Shown here piece by piece: positions 1-6,769 of a stretch of DNA of 10,409 nt. The translations under genes and the position numbers were made by a program. The notes under the pieces were generated by a model. It did no database searches, had not been told where the DNA came from, and saw only the letters and a list, made by a program, of their open reading frames with translations. The DNA is from Acidobacteriaceae bacterium (GTDB lineage Bacteria; Acidobacteriota; Terriglobia; Terriglobales; Acidobacteriaceae), in assembly GCA_003151875.1 (NCBI GenBank), contig PLYW01000279.1, positions 1-10,409 on the forward strand. Direction: 5' to 3'. Positions within the stretch are counted from its first letter, which is position 1, and the number at the start of each line of letters is the position of its first letter.

Positions 1-484
1 AGTTGGCGAGATTGCGAAAGCCGAAGGCGGCGGTCACCAATTGAAACTGGCCCGTGGCGAACGGCAAGTTGAGCGCATCAGCCTCGACCCAGCGGATGTT
101 CCTGCCTGCGGATTTCTGCTCCGCGCGCACCAGCATGGCATGCGAAAAATCGGTCCCGAAGATTTGCGTCGGCGCGCCATTTAGGCGCCGATGTAGCGCA
201 AAGGTCATGTCACCGGTCCCGCAGCAGAGGTCGAGCACCTGCGCGTCAGGGCGTCGCAGCACCTCGCTGAAGACGCGGGCAGTGCGGTTCCACCATACCC
301 GGTCGATGTTCAGCGAGAGCACGTGGTTCAGCAAGTCATAGCGAGGCGCGATCGACGTGAACATGTCGCGGACCGCCGCAGCGGCCGATGCTTCGTCGCG
401 CGCTCCGGCCGGGGCCGCGCCCACGATGCGCTCGTCCGCCCGGCCATCCGACGGTCCGATCGGCGATTTGTCGTCCTGCGCCAA
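1..484 (-). CDS. ubiE: Demethylmenaquinone/ubiquinone C-methyltransferase, UbiE/MenG family (3' end cut by window)
   Basis: SAM-dependent C-methyltransferase that converts demethylmenaquinone to menaquinone (or the matching ubiquinone step) at the inner membrane face. The minus frame is open from 484 to the edge, about 161 codons. It shows MFTSIAPRYDLLNHVLS, the SAM-binding motif VLDLCCGTGD, GTDFSHAML, EADALNLPF and the family signature AFGFRNLAN. The C-terminal third lies outside the window. The start is not certain. A TTG at 484-482 lies 2 nt after the aroB stop with GAGG 7 nt upstream. It would give a 40-residue Ala/Gly/Asp-rich leader before the conserved MFTSIAP (ATG at 364). An in-frame GTG at 424 is a second option. 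The tight spacing suggests co-transcription and translational coupling with aroB. Identity is confident; the start is less so. Confidence 0.93.
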   Translation of the reverse strand, partial: MAQDDKSPIGPSDGRADERIVGAAPAGARDEASAAAAVRDMFTSIAPRYDLLNHVLSLNIDRVWWNRTARVFSEVLRRPDAQVLDLCCGTGDMTFALHRRLNGAPTQIFGTDFSHAMLVRAEQKSAGRNIRWVEADALNLPFATGQFQLVTAAFGFRNLAN

Positions 485-486
485 CT

Positions 487-1584
487 CTATGCCTCTGACA
501 ACTTCTTGATTTCTTCGACCGCTTCGATGACCGCCTGTGTCGAAACGCTATTGACCACTTCGACTTTGCCGATCTCCGTCGGCAGAACGAAGTGCAGCAC
601 ACCGCCAACCGTTTTCTTGTCGGAGAGAAGCCGCTTCGCGATGCCTTCGCTGTTTACCTCGACCCTCGGCAACGGCGCGTAAGCGCGCACCAGCCCGATG
701 ATCCGTTGCGCGGTCTGCGAGTCCGTGACGCGCATTTCGGTCCCAATCATGGTGGCGGCAATCATTCCCCAGCCCACCGCCTCCCCATGCAGGAACTGCT
801 GATAATCCGTCTCCGTCTCCAGCGCATGCCCGATGGTGTGTCCAAAATTCAGGATGCGGCGTTCGCCCCCCTCCCGTTCATCGGCGCTCACCACGTCCGC
901 CTTCACGCGAATGCATTCCGTGATCAGCGTCTCCAAGAGGCCGCCATCACGGTGCAGCAAAGCGTCGCGGTTTGTTTCCATCAACTCGAAGATCGCAGGA
1001 TTACGAATCACGCCATACTTCATCGCCTCGAACAAGCCGGAGCGGTATTCGCGCTCGGGCAGCGTCGCCAGCACATCCGGGTCGGCAAGCACCGCGAGCG
1101 GCTGATAAAAAGTGCCGAGCAGGTTTTTGCCCGACTTCAGGTTCACTCCGGTTTTGCCACCGATCGCCGAATCAACCTGCGCCAGCAGAGTCGTCGGTAT
1201 TTGCACGACCGGAATTCCGCGCATGAAGACGGATGCCAGAAATCCCGCGACATCGCCCACCACGCCACCGCCCAGCGCCAGAATCGCCGACCGGCGGTCG
1301 GCGCCGCGACTCACTAGTTTCGAGGCGAGTTTTTCCAGTTGCGAGAGGGTCTTGGAGCGCTCGCCATCTGGCATCTGGATGATTTCGACTTTGCGCCCGG
1401 CTTGGCTGAAACTCTTGCGCAGCGCGCCGCCCCAGTGCTTGCGCACGGGCGCCTGCGTCACCACAAAGACGCGCCAATCCAGAGGCACAGTAGGGCCCAG
1501 TGCGGCGGCCGCCGAGCGCAACAAGCCTCGCTCGACCAGCACTTCATAGGACCGTGACGGGGTGTGAACCGGGATGCGAGTCAA
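487..1584 (-). CDS. aroB: 3-dehydroquinate synthase
   Basis: Second enzyme of the shikimate pathway: converts DAHP to 3-dehydroquinate in the cytoplasm using NAD+ and a divalent metal. It has 365 residues, the usual bacterial length. An N-terminal NAD-binding half contains DGERSKTL (73-80), LALGGGVVGDVAGF (102-115) and IPTTLLAQVDSAIGGKTGVNLKSG (about 129-152). A metal-binding half contains GLFEAMKYG, NFGHTIGHALE and HGEAVGWGM. By comparison with the family, the metal ligands are Glu186, His249 and His266, and all are present. The start codon is TTG (1584-1582). No in-frame ATG or GTG was found just upstream, and the protein begins in typical style (TRIPVHTPSRSYEVLV). The ubiE/menG gene follows after 2 nt, and nadB is divergent. 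The product feeds chorismate, the precursor of menaquinone as well as aromatic amino acids. Confidence 0.97.
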   Translation of the reverse strand: MTRIPVHTPSRSYEVLVERGLLRSAAAALGPTVPLDWRVFVVTQAPVRKHWGGALRKSFSQAGRKVEIIQMPDGERSKTLSQLEKLASKLVSRGADRRSAILALGGGVVGDVAGFLASVFMRGIPVVQIPTTLLAQVDSAIGGKTGVNLKSGKNLLGTFYQPLAVLADPDVLATLPEREYRSGLFEAMKYGVIRNPAIFELMETNRDALLHRDGGLLETLITECIRVKADVVSADEREGGERRILNFGHTIGHALETETDYQQFLHGEAVGWGMIAATMIGTEMRVTDSQTAQRIIGLVRAYAPLPRVEVNSEGIAKRLLSDKKTVGGVLHFVLPTEIGKVEVVNSVSTQAVIEAVEEIKKLSEA

Positions 1585-1590
1585 GGTTCT

Positions 1591-1596
1591 AGTGTA
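1591..1596 (-). promoter_or_regulatory. Putative -10 element of aroB, possibly leaderless
   Basis: TACACT (minus strand) ends 6 nt before the aroB TTG, so a start of transcription about 7 nt downstream would fall on the start codon itself. No clear -35 is visible at 17-18 nt. The match is by eye only. Confidence 0.3.
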
Positions 1597-1684
1597 AAGG
1601 ATGAGAGTTGCCGCCGCACTCGCTCGGTGCGATTCCCCATTTGGTTTTACCGTTTCATATACCGAATCCCGCGCCCCGCCTGCG

Positions 1685-1693
1685 TGCTACCAT
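1685..1693 (+). promoter_or_regulatory. Putative extended -10 element of nadB
   Basis: TG-C-TACCAT resembles an extended -10 (TGnTATAAT). It lies 27 nt before the nadB ATG, which would give a short 5' leader of about 20 nt. No good -35 was seen at the expected distance, as is common for extended -10 promoters. Confidence 0.3.
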
Positions 1694-1720
1694 GAAGCCG
1701 TTAAGAGCAAGTTAGCGGCC

Positions 1721-3298
1721 ATGAAAGCTCTTCCTTCTGAAACCGATTTCATCGTGGTGGGTGCGGGCATCGCAGGTCTGCGGGCCTCGGTGGAACTGGC
1801 GTCGGCCGGCCGCGTCCTGTGCCTGGCGAAACGCGAGGTTACGGAATCCAACACGCAGTACGCGCAAGGTGGCATCGCCGCTGCGCTTAGCGATGACGAT
1901 GAAGTCCGCCTCCACCTGGAGGACACGCTCAAGGCCGGCGACGGCCTGTGCAACGAAGAGGCTGCGCGCATCCTGGTGGAAGAAGGTCCGCCCCGTATCG
2001 AGGAGCTCATCGCATGGGGTACGGAGTTCGATCGCGCCGGCACCAAGATCGCGTTTACTCGCGAGGGGGCGCATAGCCGCAACCGCGTGCTGCACGCTCA
2101 CGGCGACTCCACCGGGCGTGAAATTGGCCGGGCGCTCTTTCTGAAGGCCTCGGCTGTGAAGGAGATCACCTTCCGGGAATTCGAATTTACCACCGATTTG
2201 CTGGTGCGCGACGGCCGCGTGGTTGGGGTACGCGTTCTCGACCAGTCTGGCCAATCGCACGAGATCCTTGCCAGCTCCACATTGCTCGCCACCGGCGGCT
2301 TGGGCCACGTTTACAGCGACACCACCAATCCCTCGGTTGCAACCGGGGACGGTGTTGCCATGGCGCATCGTGCCGGCGCCGAGATCAGCGACATGGAGTT
2401 CGTGCAGTTTCATCCCACCGCGTTGTACCTGAAGAACGCTCCGCGATTCCTTTTGTCGGAGGCACTGCGCGGAGAAGGCGCATATCTGCGAAACATTGAG
2501 CTGAAACGCTTCATGCCCAAGTACCATGAGTTGGCGGAACTGGCGCCGCGTGACGTTGTGGCCCGCGCGATTGCACATGAATTGGAGCTGGTAAAGCGTC
2601 CCGATGCCGCCGTGTATCTTGACCTTACTCACCTGCATGCCGACCGCGTGCGCAAACGTTTTCCCACCATTTACGCCACGTGCATGCAGTACAACATCGA
2701 CATTGCCACCGAACTGGTTCCCATTCGTCCGGCAGCGCACTATGCCATGGGCGGTGTGCGCACCGATCTCCGCGGACAAACTTCCCTCCCTGGCCTCTAT
2801 GCCGCTGGCGAGGTGGCATGCACCGGCGTGCACGGCGCCAACCGGCTGGCCAGCAATTCGCTGCTGGAAGGTTTGGTGTATGGAGCACGCGCTGCTCAGA
2901 ACATGCGCGAGCATCTCCGGTCACGTCGTCACCACCCAGCGGTCGCAGGAGCTGAGAATACCGCCGCATCTACCAATGGACAGGCCGCACAGATTGAGAC
3001 GTTCATCAAGAAAGTGCAATCGCTGATGTGGCAATACGTGGGTGTGGTGCGCGACGGAAAAGGCCTGCGGCAGGTGGTCTCAGAGTTGAGCGAGTTGCAG
3101 AAGCAACAGCCGGCCTCGGGCGATCGCCGTTCGCACGAGGCGGCGAACATACTACAGGCCGGGCTGCTGATCGCCCGCTCGGCGCTGGCCCGGGAGGAGA
3201 GCCGCGGGGCCCATTATCGGCTCGACTTTCCCCTGAAGAATGACGCGAAATTCCAGAAGCATTCCGTCGTTAACGGTGACAAGATTTGCTTCGAATAA
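1721..3298 (+). CDS. nadB: L-aspartate oxidase
   Basis: FAD enzyme that oxidises L-aspartate to iminoaspartate, the first step of de novo NAD synthesis; NadA then makes quinolinate. It has 525 residues (E. coli NadB is about 540). The FAD dinucleotide fold VVGAGIAGL is at 12-20, followed by NTQYAQGGIAAAL (44-56), TREGAHSRNRVLHAHGD (113-129), VQFHPTAL (228-235), LAPRDVVARAI (274-284), AAHYAMGGVRTDL (338-350) and TGVHGANRLASNSLLEGLVYG (about 368-388). The residues matching E. coli Glu121, His244, Arg290 and His351 are Glu115, His231, Arg277 and His340. A C-terminal helical domain follows (KVQSLMWQYVGVVRDGKGL), ending near ESRGAHYRLDFP. The start at ATG 1721 was chosen because the Rossmann strand follows directly. 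The frame is open back to 1601, but that stretch shows no homology-like sequence and overlaps the presumed promoter. The ribosome site is weak. Confidence 0.96.
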   Translation: MKALPSETDFIVVGAGIAGLRASVELASAGRVLCLAKREVTESNTQYAQGGIAAALSDDDEVRLHLEDTLKAGDGLCNEEAARILVEEGPPRIEELIAWGTEFDRAGTKIAFTREGAHSRNRVLHAHGDSTGREIGRALFLKASAVKEITFREFEFTTDLLVRDGRVVGVRVLDQSGQSHEILASSTLLATGGLGHVYSDTTNPSVATGDGVAMAHRAGAEISDMEFVQFHPTALYLKNAPRFLLSEALRGEGAYLRNIELKRFMPKYHELAELAPRDVVARAIAHELELVKRPDAAVYLDLTHLHADRVRKRFPTIYATCMQYNIDIATELVPIRPAAHYAMGGVRTDLRGQTSLPGLYAAGEVACTGVHGANRLASNSLLEGLVYGARAAQNMREHLRSRRHHPAVAGAENTAASTNGQAAQIETFIKKVQSLMWQYVGVVRDGKGLRQVVSELSELQKQQPASGDRRSHEAANILQAGLLIARSALAREESRGAHYRLDFPLKNDAKFQKHSVVNGDKICFE

Positions 3299-3303
3299 AT
3301 CTG

Positions 3304-4260
3304 CTACGCGGCTTTCTGTTTTCTCGCGGGAAACAACAGCGACAAGAAAATCGAGATTAGCAAAACCCCGGCGACCACGCCCAGCGCGACGCCGATGGGA
3401 ATCTGCACGTAGCCCGATGCCAGCATCTTCACGCCGATGAAGATCAGAATCAGCGATAGGCCGTAATGCAGGAAGTGGAAGACTTCGATCATTCCCGCCA
3501 ACGCAAAATAGAGAGAGCGCAGTCCGAGAATCGCAAATACGTTGGACGTATAGACGATGAACGGCTCGCGCGTCACGGCCAGTACGGCTGGAATGGAGTC
3601 GGTCGCAAACAGCACGTCGGTCGTCTCCACTACGATCAGCACCACCGCCAGCGGGGTCGCATATCGCACCAGCCCACGGCGCACGAAAAACTTGCTGCCC
3701 TCAAAACCTTTCGTCAGCGGGAATAGCTTGCGAAAGCCGCGCAGGACCAGGTTCGTCTCGGGTTGGATCTCCTGGTCTTTTTGGCGAAACAGTTTGAACC
3801 CGCTGTAGATGAGGATCGCGCCGAAGATGTAGATGAACCAGTGGAAGCGGTTCAACAGCGTGATCCCGGCGACGATGAAGATGGCGCGCATGACCAGCGC
3901 GCCCAGGATGCCCCAGAACAGCACGCCGTGCTGCAAATGCCGCGGGACCTGAAAGTAGCGGAAGATGAGCAGAAAGATGAACAGGTTATCGACGCTGAGG
4001 GACTGCTCGATCAGGTATCCGGCGATGAACTCCAGCGACAACTGAGAGTTGGGCCGGGCATGGCTGCCCACCATCGTGTGTCCGAAAAAGTAAATCAGGA
4101 CAGCGAAGCCCGCTGCCAGCGAAATCCAGACCAGCGTCCAGCCCATGGCCTCGCGAAAGCTCACCACGTGCTTGCTGCGGTGGAAGACGCCCAAGTCGAG
4201 CGCCAGCATCGCTAACACGAACAGGTTGAATAGAATCCAGAAAAGCCAGTTCGAAGGCAT
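3304..4260 (-). CDS. TerC/Alx-family integral membrane protein, probable metal (Mn2+) exporter
   Basis: Polytopic inner-membrane protein of 318 residues with about eight or nine hydrophobic segments. It closely resembles E. coli Alx, as I recall that sequence. Shared blocks are GYLIEQSLSVDNLFIFLL (81-98), LFWGILGALVMRAIFIV, FFVRRG..YATPL, VETTDVLFATDSIPAVLAVT (211-230) and NVFAILGLRSLYFALAG. The acidic residues typical of the family (Asp91 with Asn92, Glu212, Asp215, Asp221) are present. Alx-type proteins are linked to manganese export and pH response; TerC relatives are linked to tellurite resistance and metal loading of secreted enzymes. There are no other ter genes here, so a tellurite role is not suggested. 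The ATG at 4260 precedes a clear first membrane segment, but its ribosome site is weak. It converges on nadB with a 5-nt gap, and no terminator is visible between them. Confidence 0.92.
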   Translation of the reverse strand: MPSNWLFWILFNLFVLAMLALDLGVFHRSKHVVSFREAMGWTLVWISLAAGFAVLIYFFGHTMVGSHARPNSQLSLEFIAGYLIEQSLSVDNLFIFLLIFRYFQVPRHLQHGVLFWGILGALVMRAIFIVAGITLLNRFHWFIYIFGAILIYSGFKLFRQKDQEIQPETNLVLRGFRKLFPLTKGFEGSKFFVRRGLVRYATPLAVVLIVVETTDVLFATDSIPAVLAVTREPFIVYTSNVFAILGLRSLYFALAGMIEVFHFLHYGLSLILIFIGVKMLASGYVQIPIGVALGVVAGVLLISIFLSLLFPARKQKAA

Positions 4261-4281
4261 GGGCAGAATCTCGGAACAGCC

Positions 4282-4287
4282 ATTCTA
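4282..4287 (-). promoter_or_regulatory. Putative -10 element of the TerC-family gene
   Basis: TAGAAT on the minus strand, five of six matches to TATAAT, 21 nt before the ATG at 4260. This would leave a leader of only about 15 nt. The -35 is not clear. Confidence 0.35.
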
Positions 4288-4315
4288 TCTGGCGGGCTGA
4301 ATCCGTAATGGTCTT

Positions 4316-4345
4316 TTCGACGGGCCCGCGATTTCCACCTACAAT
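4316..4345 (+). promoter_or_regulatory. Putative promoter of the cyclophilin gene
   Basis: A good -10, TACAAT at 4340-4345, is followed by a leader of about 75 nt to the ATG. The hexamer TTCGAC (4316-4321) sits at an 18-nt spacing but is a poor -35. The presumed TerC-gene promoter faces the other way about 50 bp to the left. Confidence 0.35.
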
Positions 4346-4414
4346 AGAGCCAGCGGCCTCGTCCGCCTTATACCGGCTCCCCACCTGGAGCTGCCATCAC
4401 TTCAGCCATTAACG

Positions 4415-4420
4415 AAAGGA
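4415..4420 (+). promoter_or_regulatory. Strong ribosome binding site of the cyclophilin gene
   Basis: AAAGGA with a 6-nt spacer (ATCATC) before the ATG at 4427. It is the clearest Shine-Dalgarno site in the window and fixes the start. Confidence 0.75.
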
Positions 4421-4426
4421 ATCATC

Positions 4427-4954
4427 ATGGCCCGGCAACCCGGCGTTTACGCAACCCTGGACACCAGCGAAGGAACCATTGTCTGCCGCCTCTTCGAGCA
4501 GGAAGCGCCCATCACGGTGAAGAACTTCATCGAGCTAGCGGAAGGCTCGCGCGAATGGACCCACCCGCAAACTAAGAACAAGAGCAAAGCTCGCCTGTAC
4601 GACGGCACCATCTTCCATCGGGTGATTCCCGACTTCATGGTCCAGGGCGGAGACCCCACCGGCACCGGCATGGGCGGCCCCGGCTACCAGTTTGAGGACG
4701 AGACCAAGGGCTCGCCGCACAAGTTCGACAAGCCGGGCAAGCTGGCTATGGCGAACTCCGGGCCGGGCACCAACGGCTCGCAGTTCTTCATCACCGTCGT
4801 GCCGACACTGTGGCTGACCGGCAATCACACCATCTTCGGCGAAGTTGTCGAAGGCCAGAACGTGGTGGACAAAATCACCAAGCTGCCGCGCAATCGCCAG
4901 GACAAGCCCAACCAGGATGTGGTGCTGAACTCGGTCAAGATTGAGCGGGTGTAA
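4427..4954 (+). CDS. Cyclophilin-type peptidyl-prolyl cis-trans isomerase
   Basis: Catalyses cis-trans isomerisation of Xaa-Pro bonds during protein folding. It has 175 residues in a single cyclophilin domain, with no signal peptide or membrane segment, so it is probably cytoplasmic like PpiB. The signature IFHRVIPDFMVQGGDPTGTG spans about 62-81. GTNGSQFFIT (114-123) and LWLTGNHTIFG (128-138) complete the active site. Residues matching human CypA Arg55, Phe60, Met61, Gln63, Phe113, Trp121 and His126 are Arg65, Phe70, Met71, Gln73, Phe121, Trp129 and His134, so it should be active and cyclosporin-type binding residues are kept. A small insert rich in Lys/Asn/Gln (about 45-56) precedes the active-site strand, as in many bacterial members. 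The start is fixed by the AAAGGA site. It converges on the toxin-antitoxin pair. Confidence 0.95.
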   Translation: MARQPGVYATLDTSEGTIVCRLFEQEAPITVKNFIELAEGSREWTHPQTKNKSKARLYDGTIFHRVIPDFMVQGGDPTGTGMGGPGYQFEDETKGSPHKFDKPGKLAMANSGPGTNGSQFFITVVPTLWLTGNHTIFGEVVEGQNVVDKITKLPRNRQDKPNQDVVLNSVKIERV

Positions 4955-4959
4955 AGGCG

Positions 4960-4987
4960 GTTTCGAGTTTCAAGTTTCCGGTTTCGA
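4960..4987. repeat. Heptamer tandem repeat GTTTCNN, four copies
   Basis: GTTTCGA, GTTTCAA, GTTTCCG, GTTTCGA in a row between the convergent cyclophilin and toxin genes, starting 6 nt after the cyclophilin stop. Five positions are constant and the last two vary. No hairpin with a T-run is present, so it does not look like a simple terminator. Confidence 0.8.
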
Positions 4988-5035
4988 GTGGATCGGATTC
5001 TTTGGCACCCAGCGGCAGCTTTGCGGCAGGAAGGG

Positions 5036-5347
5036 TCACGGCCTTGCTTTCAGCATTCGGCGAATATTCCGTTTGCCGTGGAGCACAGCGACAACCTGAA
5101 GCGGGGACGTCTCAGGCCGGTAAACAATCGTGTAGTTAGGGTAGCGTGTCAGTGTCCAGAAACGCAGCGCACGGGATGTGAGATCTGGACGGGAATGGCC
5201 GCACATCGGATCGTCGGCGAGAAATGCGCAAGCATTGAAAATCGCCTGTTCCACGCGGGCGGCGGCGTCTTCGCTTTCCTTCGCGATGTAAGACCAGATG
5301 TCGAAGATATCGGCTTTCGCAAGAGGCGTGAGAGCATATCCGCTCAT
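5036..5347 (-). CDS. ParE/RelE-superfamily toxin of a type II toxin-antitoxin system
   Basis: Small basic protein of 103 residues. The N-terminal helix pattern LTPLAKADIFDIWSYIA (6-22) matches the ParE family pattern 'L(s/t)..A..Dl..I..Yi'. The C-terminal beta-sheet half has RFWTLTRYPNYTIVYRP (62-78) and a last strand VVAVLHGKRNI (85-95), matching the family's 'v..v.HG.Rd'. ParE members inhibit DNA gyrase, while RelE relatives cleave mRNA. The sequence looks more ParE-like, but the activity cannot be decided here. The ATG at 5347 overlaps the antitoxin stop in ATGA and has no Shine-Dalgarno of its own, so its translation is probably coupled to the antitoxin. The 3' end faces the cyclophilin gene across the GTTTC repeat. 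Confidence 0.87.
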   Translation of the reverse strand: MSGYALTPLAKADIFDIWSYIAKESEDAAARVEQAIFNACAFLADDPMCGHSRPDLTSRALRFWTLTRYPNYTIVYRPETSPLQVVAVLHGKRNIRRMLKARP

Positions 5348-5619
5348 CGCTTGGAGGAATGTTCCCGGCGCCAGCCGTCCTTCATAGCCTGGATTTCACG
5401 GCCGGCCTGTGCGCCGTCGATAAGCTCCCCACGTTCGGCCTGCAAATAACCCTCCTCAATGTGGGCCGACAACGCCCGCCGCTCATCCTCGGTCCAGCTT
5501 TCTTCGGCATCCTGGGCCTCAAGAGCACGGCGTAACACATCTTCAACGTTCGTGTAGCCGCCACTGGAGAGGCGCCTCTTGATGAGCTTCTCAAGATCGG
5601 GCGAAATCCTTAATTGCAT
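5344..5619 (-). CDS. ParD-like ribbon-helix-helix antitoxin
   Basis: Protein of 91 residues that should bind and neutralise the downstream toxin and repress its own promoter. The N-terminus MQLRISPDLEKLIKRRL, then SGGYTNVEDVLRRALE (about 19-34), fits a ribbon-helix-helix DNA-binding fold of the ParD/CopG type: a beta strand of alternating residues, then two helices joined by a Gly-Tyr turn. The C-terminal half (AQDAEESWTEDERRALSAHIEEGYLQAERGELIDG) is acidic and helical, typical of the toxin-wrapping tail. The ATG at 5619 was chosen because GGAG lies 7 nt upstream and the strand begins at once. An in-frame TTG at 5640 would add seven residues of no evident role. It overlaps the toxin gene by 4 nt. 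Confidence 0.87.
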   Translation of the reverse strand: MQLRISPDLEKLIKRRLSSGGYTNVEDVLRRALEAQDAEESWTEDERRALSAHIEEGYLQAERGELIDGAQAGREIQAMKDGWRREHSSKR

Positions 5620-5637
5620 AGCCGTTCTCCGTTCTTC

Positions 5638-5648
5638 CAATCATTGTA
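5638..5648 (-). promoter_or_regulatory. Putative promoter/operator of the toxin-antitoxin pair
   Basis: A -10 TACAAT (5648-5643) lies 23 nt before the antitoxin ATG. The 9-bp palindrome CAATCATTG (5638-5646) overlaps it and could be a binding site for the ribbon-helix-helix antitoxin. No clear -35 is present. The site lies just downstream of the GT4 stop codon at 5652, so the pair could be transcribed apart from the polysaccharide operon. Confidence 0.35.
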
Positions 5649-5651
5649 ATC

Positions 5652-6761
5652 TTACGTGCCACCCGTTCGTTTCCTGCTCCTGGTGAGTTCGTCGATCAGC
5701 TTTTCGTACTTCTCCGCAATCACGTCCCAGCGATACAGCGCATCGGCGCGCTGCTTGGCGCGGGCGGCCAACTGTTGGCGAGCCTCAGGATCGTCGAGCA
5801 GCGACTGCAACTTCGCTGTAAGATCGGCCTCCGACTTCTCATACTTCATCCCGGCATCGCCGGCGGTTTCGGCATTCTCTGGGGTATCAAGATACAGCAC
5901 CGCATTGTTCGCAGCCATCGCTTCGATCAAGGCGGGATGAACTCCGCCGATCTCGCAAGCGAAGACGAACACGCCCGCGTGCTTCTGCAATGCCCAATAT
6001 CCATCGCCATAGATCGCGCCGGTGAAGCGCACGCGCTCATCGCCCAGGGATTTCATGCGCTCGAGGTAGCCGCGATCGTAGGGATTGTCGCCCACCACGA
6101 CCAGCGGCCAGTCGCTGCGGACGTTGCGCCAACTACGCAGAACGAGATCGGGATTGTTCTCCGGCTCAAGCCGGCTGACATACAGCACGTAGCGGCCTGA
6201 CTCCAGATTGAAGCCATTCAGGCTGTCGTCGCCCGCCGGCATCTCGGAGCCGTAACCGATGACCGTGGACTCGCTGCCATATTTGGCGAGGTAGTAATCA
6301 TGAATCGCCTTCGCGTCCGTCACCAGGCGAGTCGAGCTGAACGACGACATCCATTCGCACAAGTGCAGCACCTGCGCGCCCAGGCCCTTCCACTTCTCGC
6401 GCTTGCGGTCGAGGCCATCCACGCTGAGCACGACCGGCTTGCCGAAGAGCCGCGGAATGTAGGCGAACGGGCTGTTGGCCACGTTGCACAGCAGTACGAC
6501 ATCGGCGTCACTGAATGCCACGCTCACGGCTGCGAAAAATGTGCTGACCCAGGTGTCGAGATGCTTTTGATGAAGGCTGGGGACGATCACCCGGCGCACG
6601 CGCCGGTCGTACACATCATCCGGTCGGACGAACGCCCTGCGGCAGTACACGGTGACCTCGTGCCCCTGGTCCACAAAACGCGAGCTGATCTGCTCGGCAA
6701 AGCGCTCGAAGCCGCCATAGCGGTTGGGAATGCCGCGAGTGCCGACGATGGCGATTTTCAT
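5652..6761 (-). CDS. GT4 glycosyltransferase with DUF1972 N-terminal domain (rhamnosyltransferase-like)
   Basis: Retaining GT-B glycosyltransferase of 369 residues, probably acting at the cytoplasmic membrane face on a lipid-linked sugar. The N-terminal domain opens with MKIAIVGTRGIPNRYGGFERFAE, the hallmark of the DUF1972 group that includes Cps2T-type rhamnosyltransferases. The donor-binding domain has YVLYVSRLEPENNPDLVLRS (191-210), VVVGDN (221-226), VRFTGAIYGDGYWALQ and CEIGGVHPALIEAMAANNAV (269-288). In this motif Glu280 is the second catalytic-site Glu of GT4 enzymes, and the spacing matches DUF1972 members rather than the usual E-x7-E. Sugar and acceptor cannot be read from the sequence; rhamnose is only the family's commonest assignment. 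It is the last gene of the wcaJ-like/GT2/GT4 series. No good Shine-Dalgarno is present: a GCGAANA heptamer array ends 8 nt before its ATG. Confidence 0.9.
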   Translation of the reverse strand: MKIAIVGTRGIPNRYGGFERFAEQISSRFVDQGHEVTVYCRRAFVRPDDVYDRRVRRVIVPSLHQKHLDTWVSTFFAAVSVAFSDADVVLLCNVANSPFAYIPRLFGKPVVLSVDGLDRKREKWKGLGAQVLHLCEWMSSFSSTRLVTDAKAIHDYYLAKYGSESTVIGYGSEMPAGDDSLNGFNLESGRYVLYVSRLEPENNPDLVLRSWRNVRSDWPLVVVGDNPYDRGYLERMKSLGDERVRFTGAIYGDGYWALQKHAGVFVFACEIGGVHPALIEAMAANNAVLYLDTPENAETAGDAGMKYEKSEADLTAKLQSLLDDPEARQQLAARAKQRADALYRWDVIAEKYEKLIDELTRSRKRTGGT

Positions 6762-6769
6762 GAGGCCGC

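Noticed and set aside
592..1317. Open frame of about 240 codons antisense to aroB
   Set aside because: Lies wholly on the opposite strand of aroB, with shadow-like composition and no motif.
1692..1715. Seven-codon frame (ATG ... TAG) just before nadB as a leader peptide
   Set aside because: Its ATG overlaps the presumed -10, so it would not be transcribed from that promoter; likely chance.
1601..1720. A 40-residue N-terminal extension of NadB
   Set aside because: No homology-like sequence, covers the likely promoter, and the FAD-binding strand starts properly just after ATG 1721.
1712..2914. Long open frame (about 400 codons) antisense to nadB
   Set aside because: Composition is that of a GC-rich shadow frame (many His, Gln, Arg), it has no recognisable motif, and it fully overlaps the well-supported nadB.
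3299..3303. Shared bidirectional terminator between nadB and the TerC-family gene
   Set aside because: The gap is 5 nt and no stable hairpin with a T-run was found on either strand around it.
4261..4426. GTGGGGAGCCGG on the minus strand upstream of the TerC/Alx-family gene as the core of a yybP-ykoY riboswitch
   Set aside because: The partner core sequences and pairing could not be found, and the stretch lies upstream of the likely promoter, so it would not be in the leader.
5620..5640. TTG at 5640 as the antitoxin start
   Set aside because: The ATG at 5619 has a well-spaced GGAG and starts the ribbon-helix-helix strand directly; the extra seven residues add no motif.
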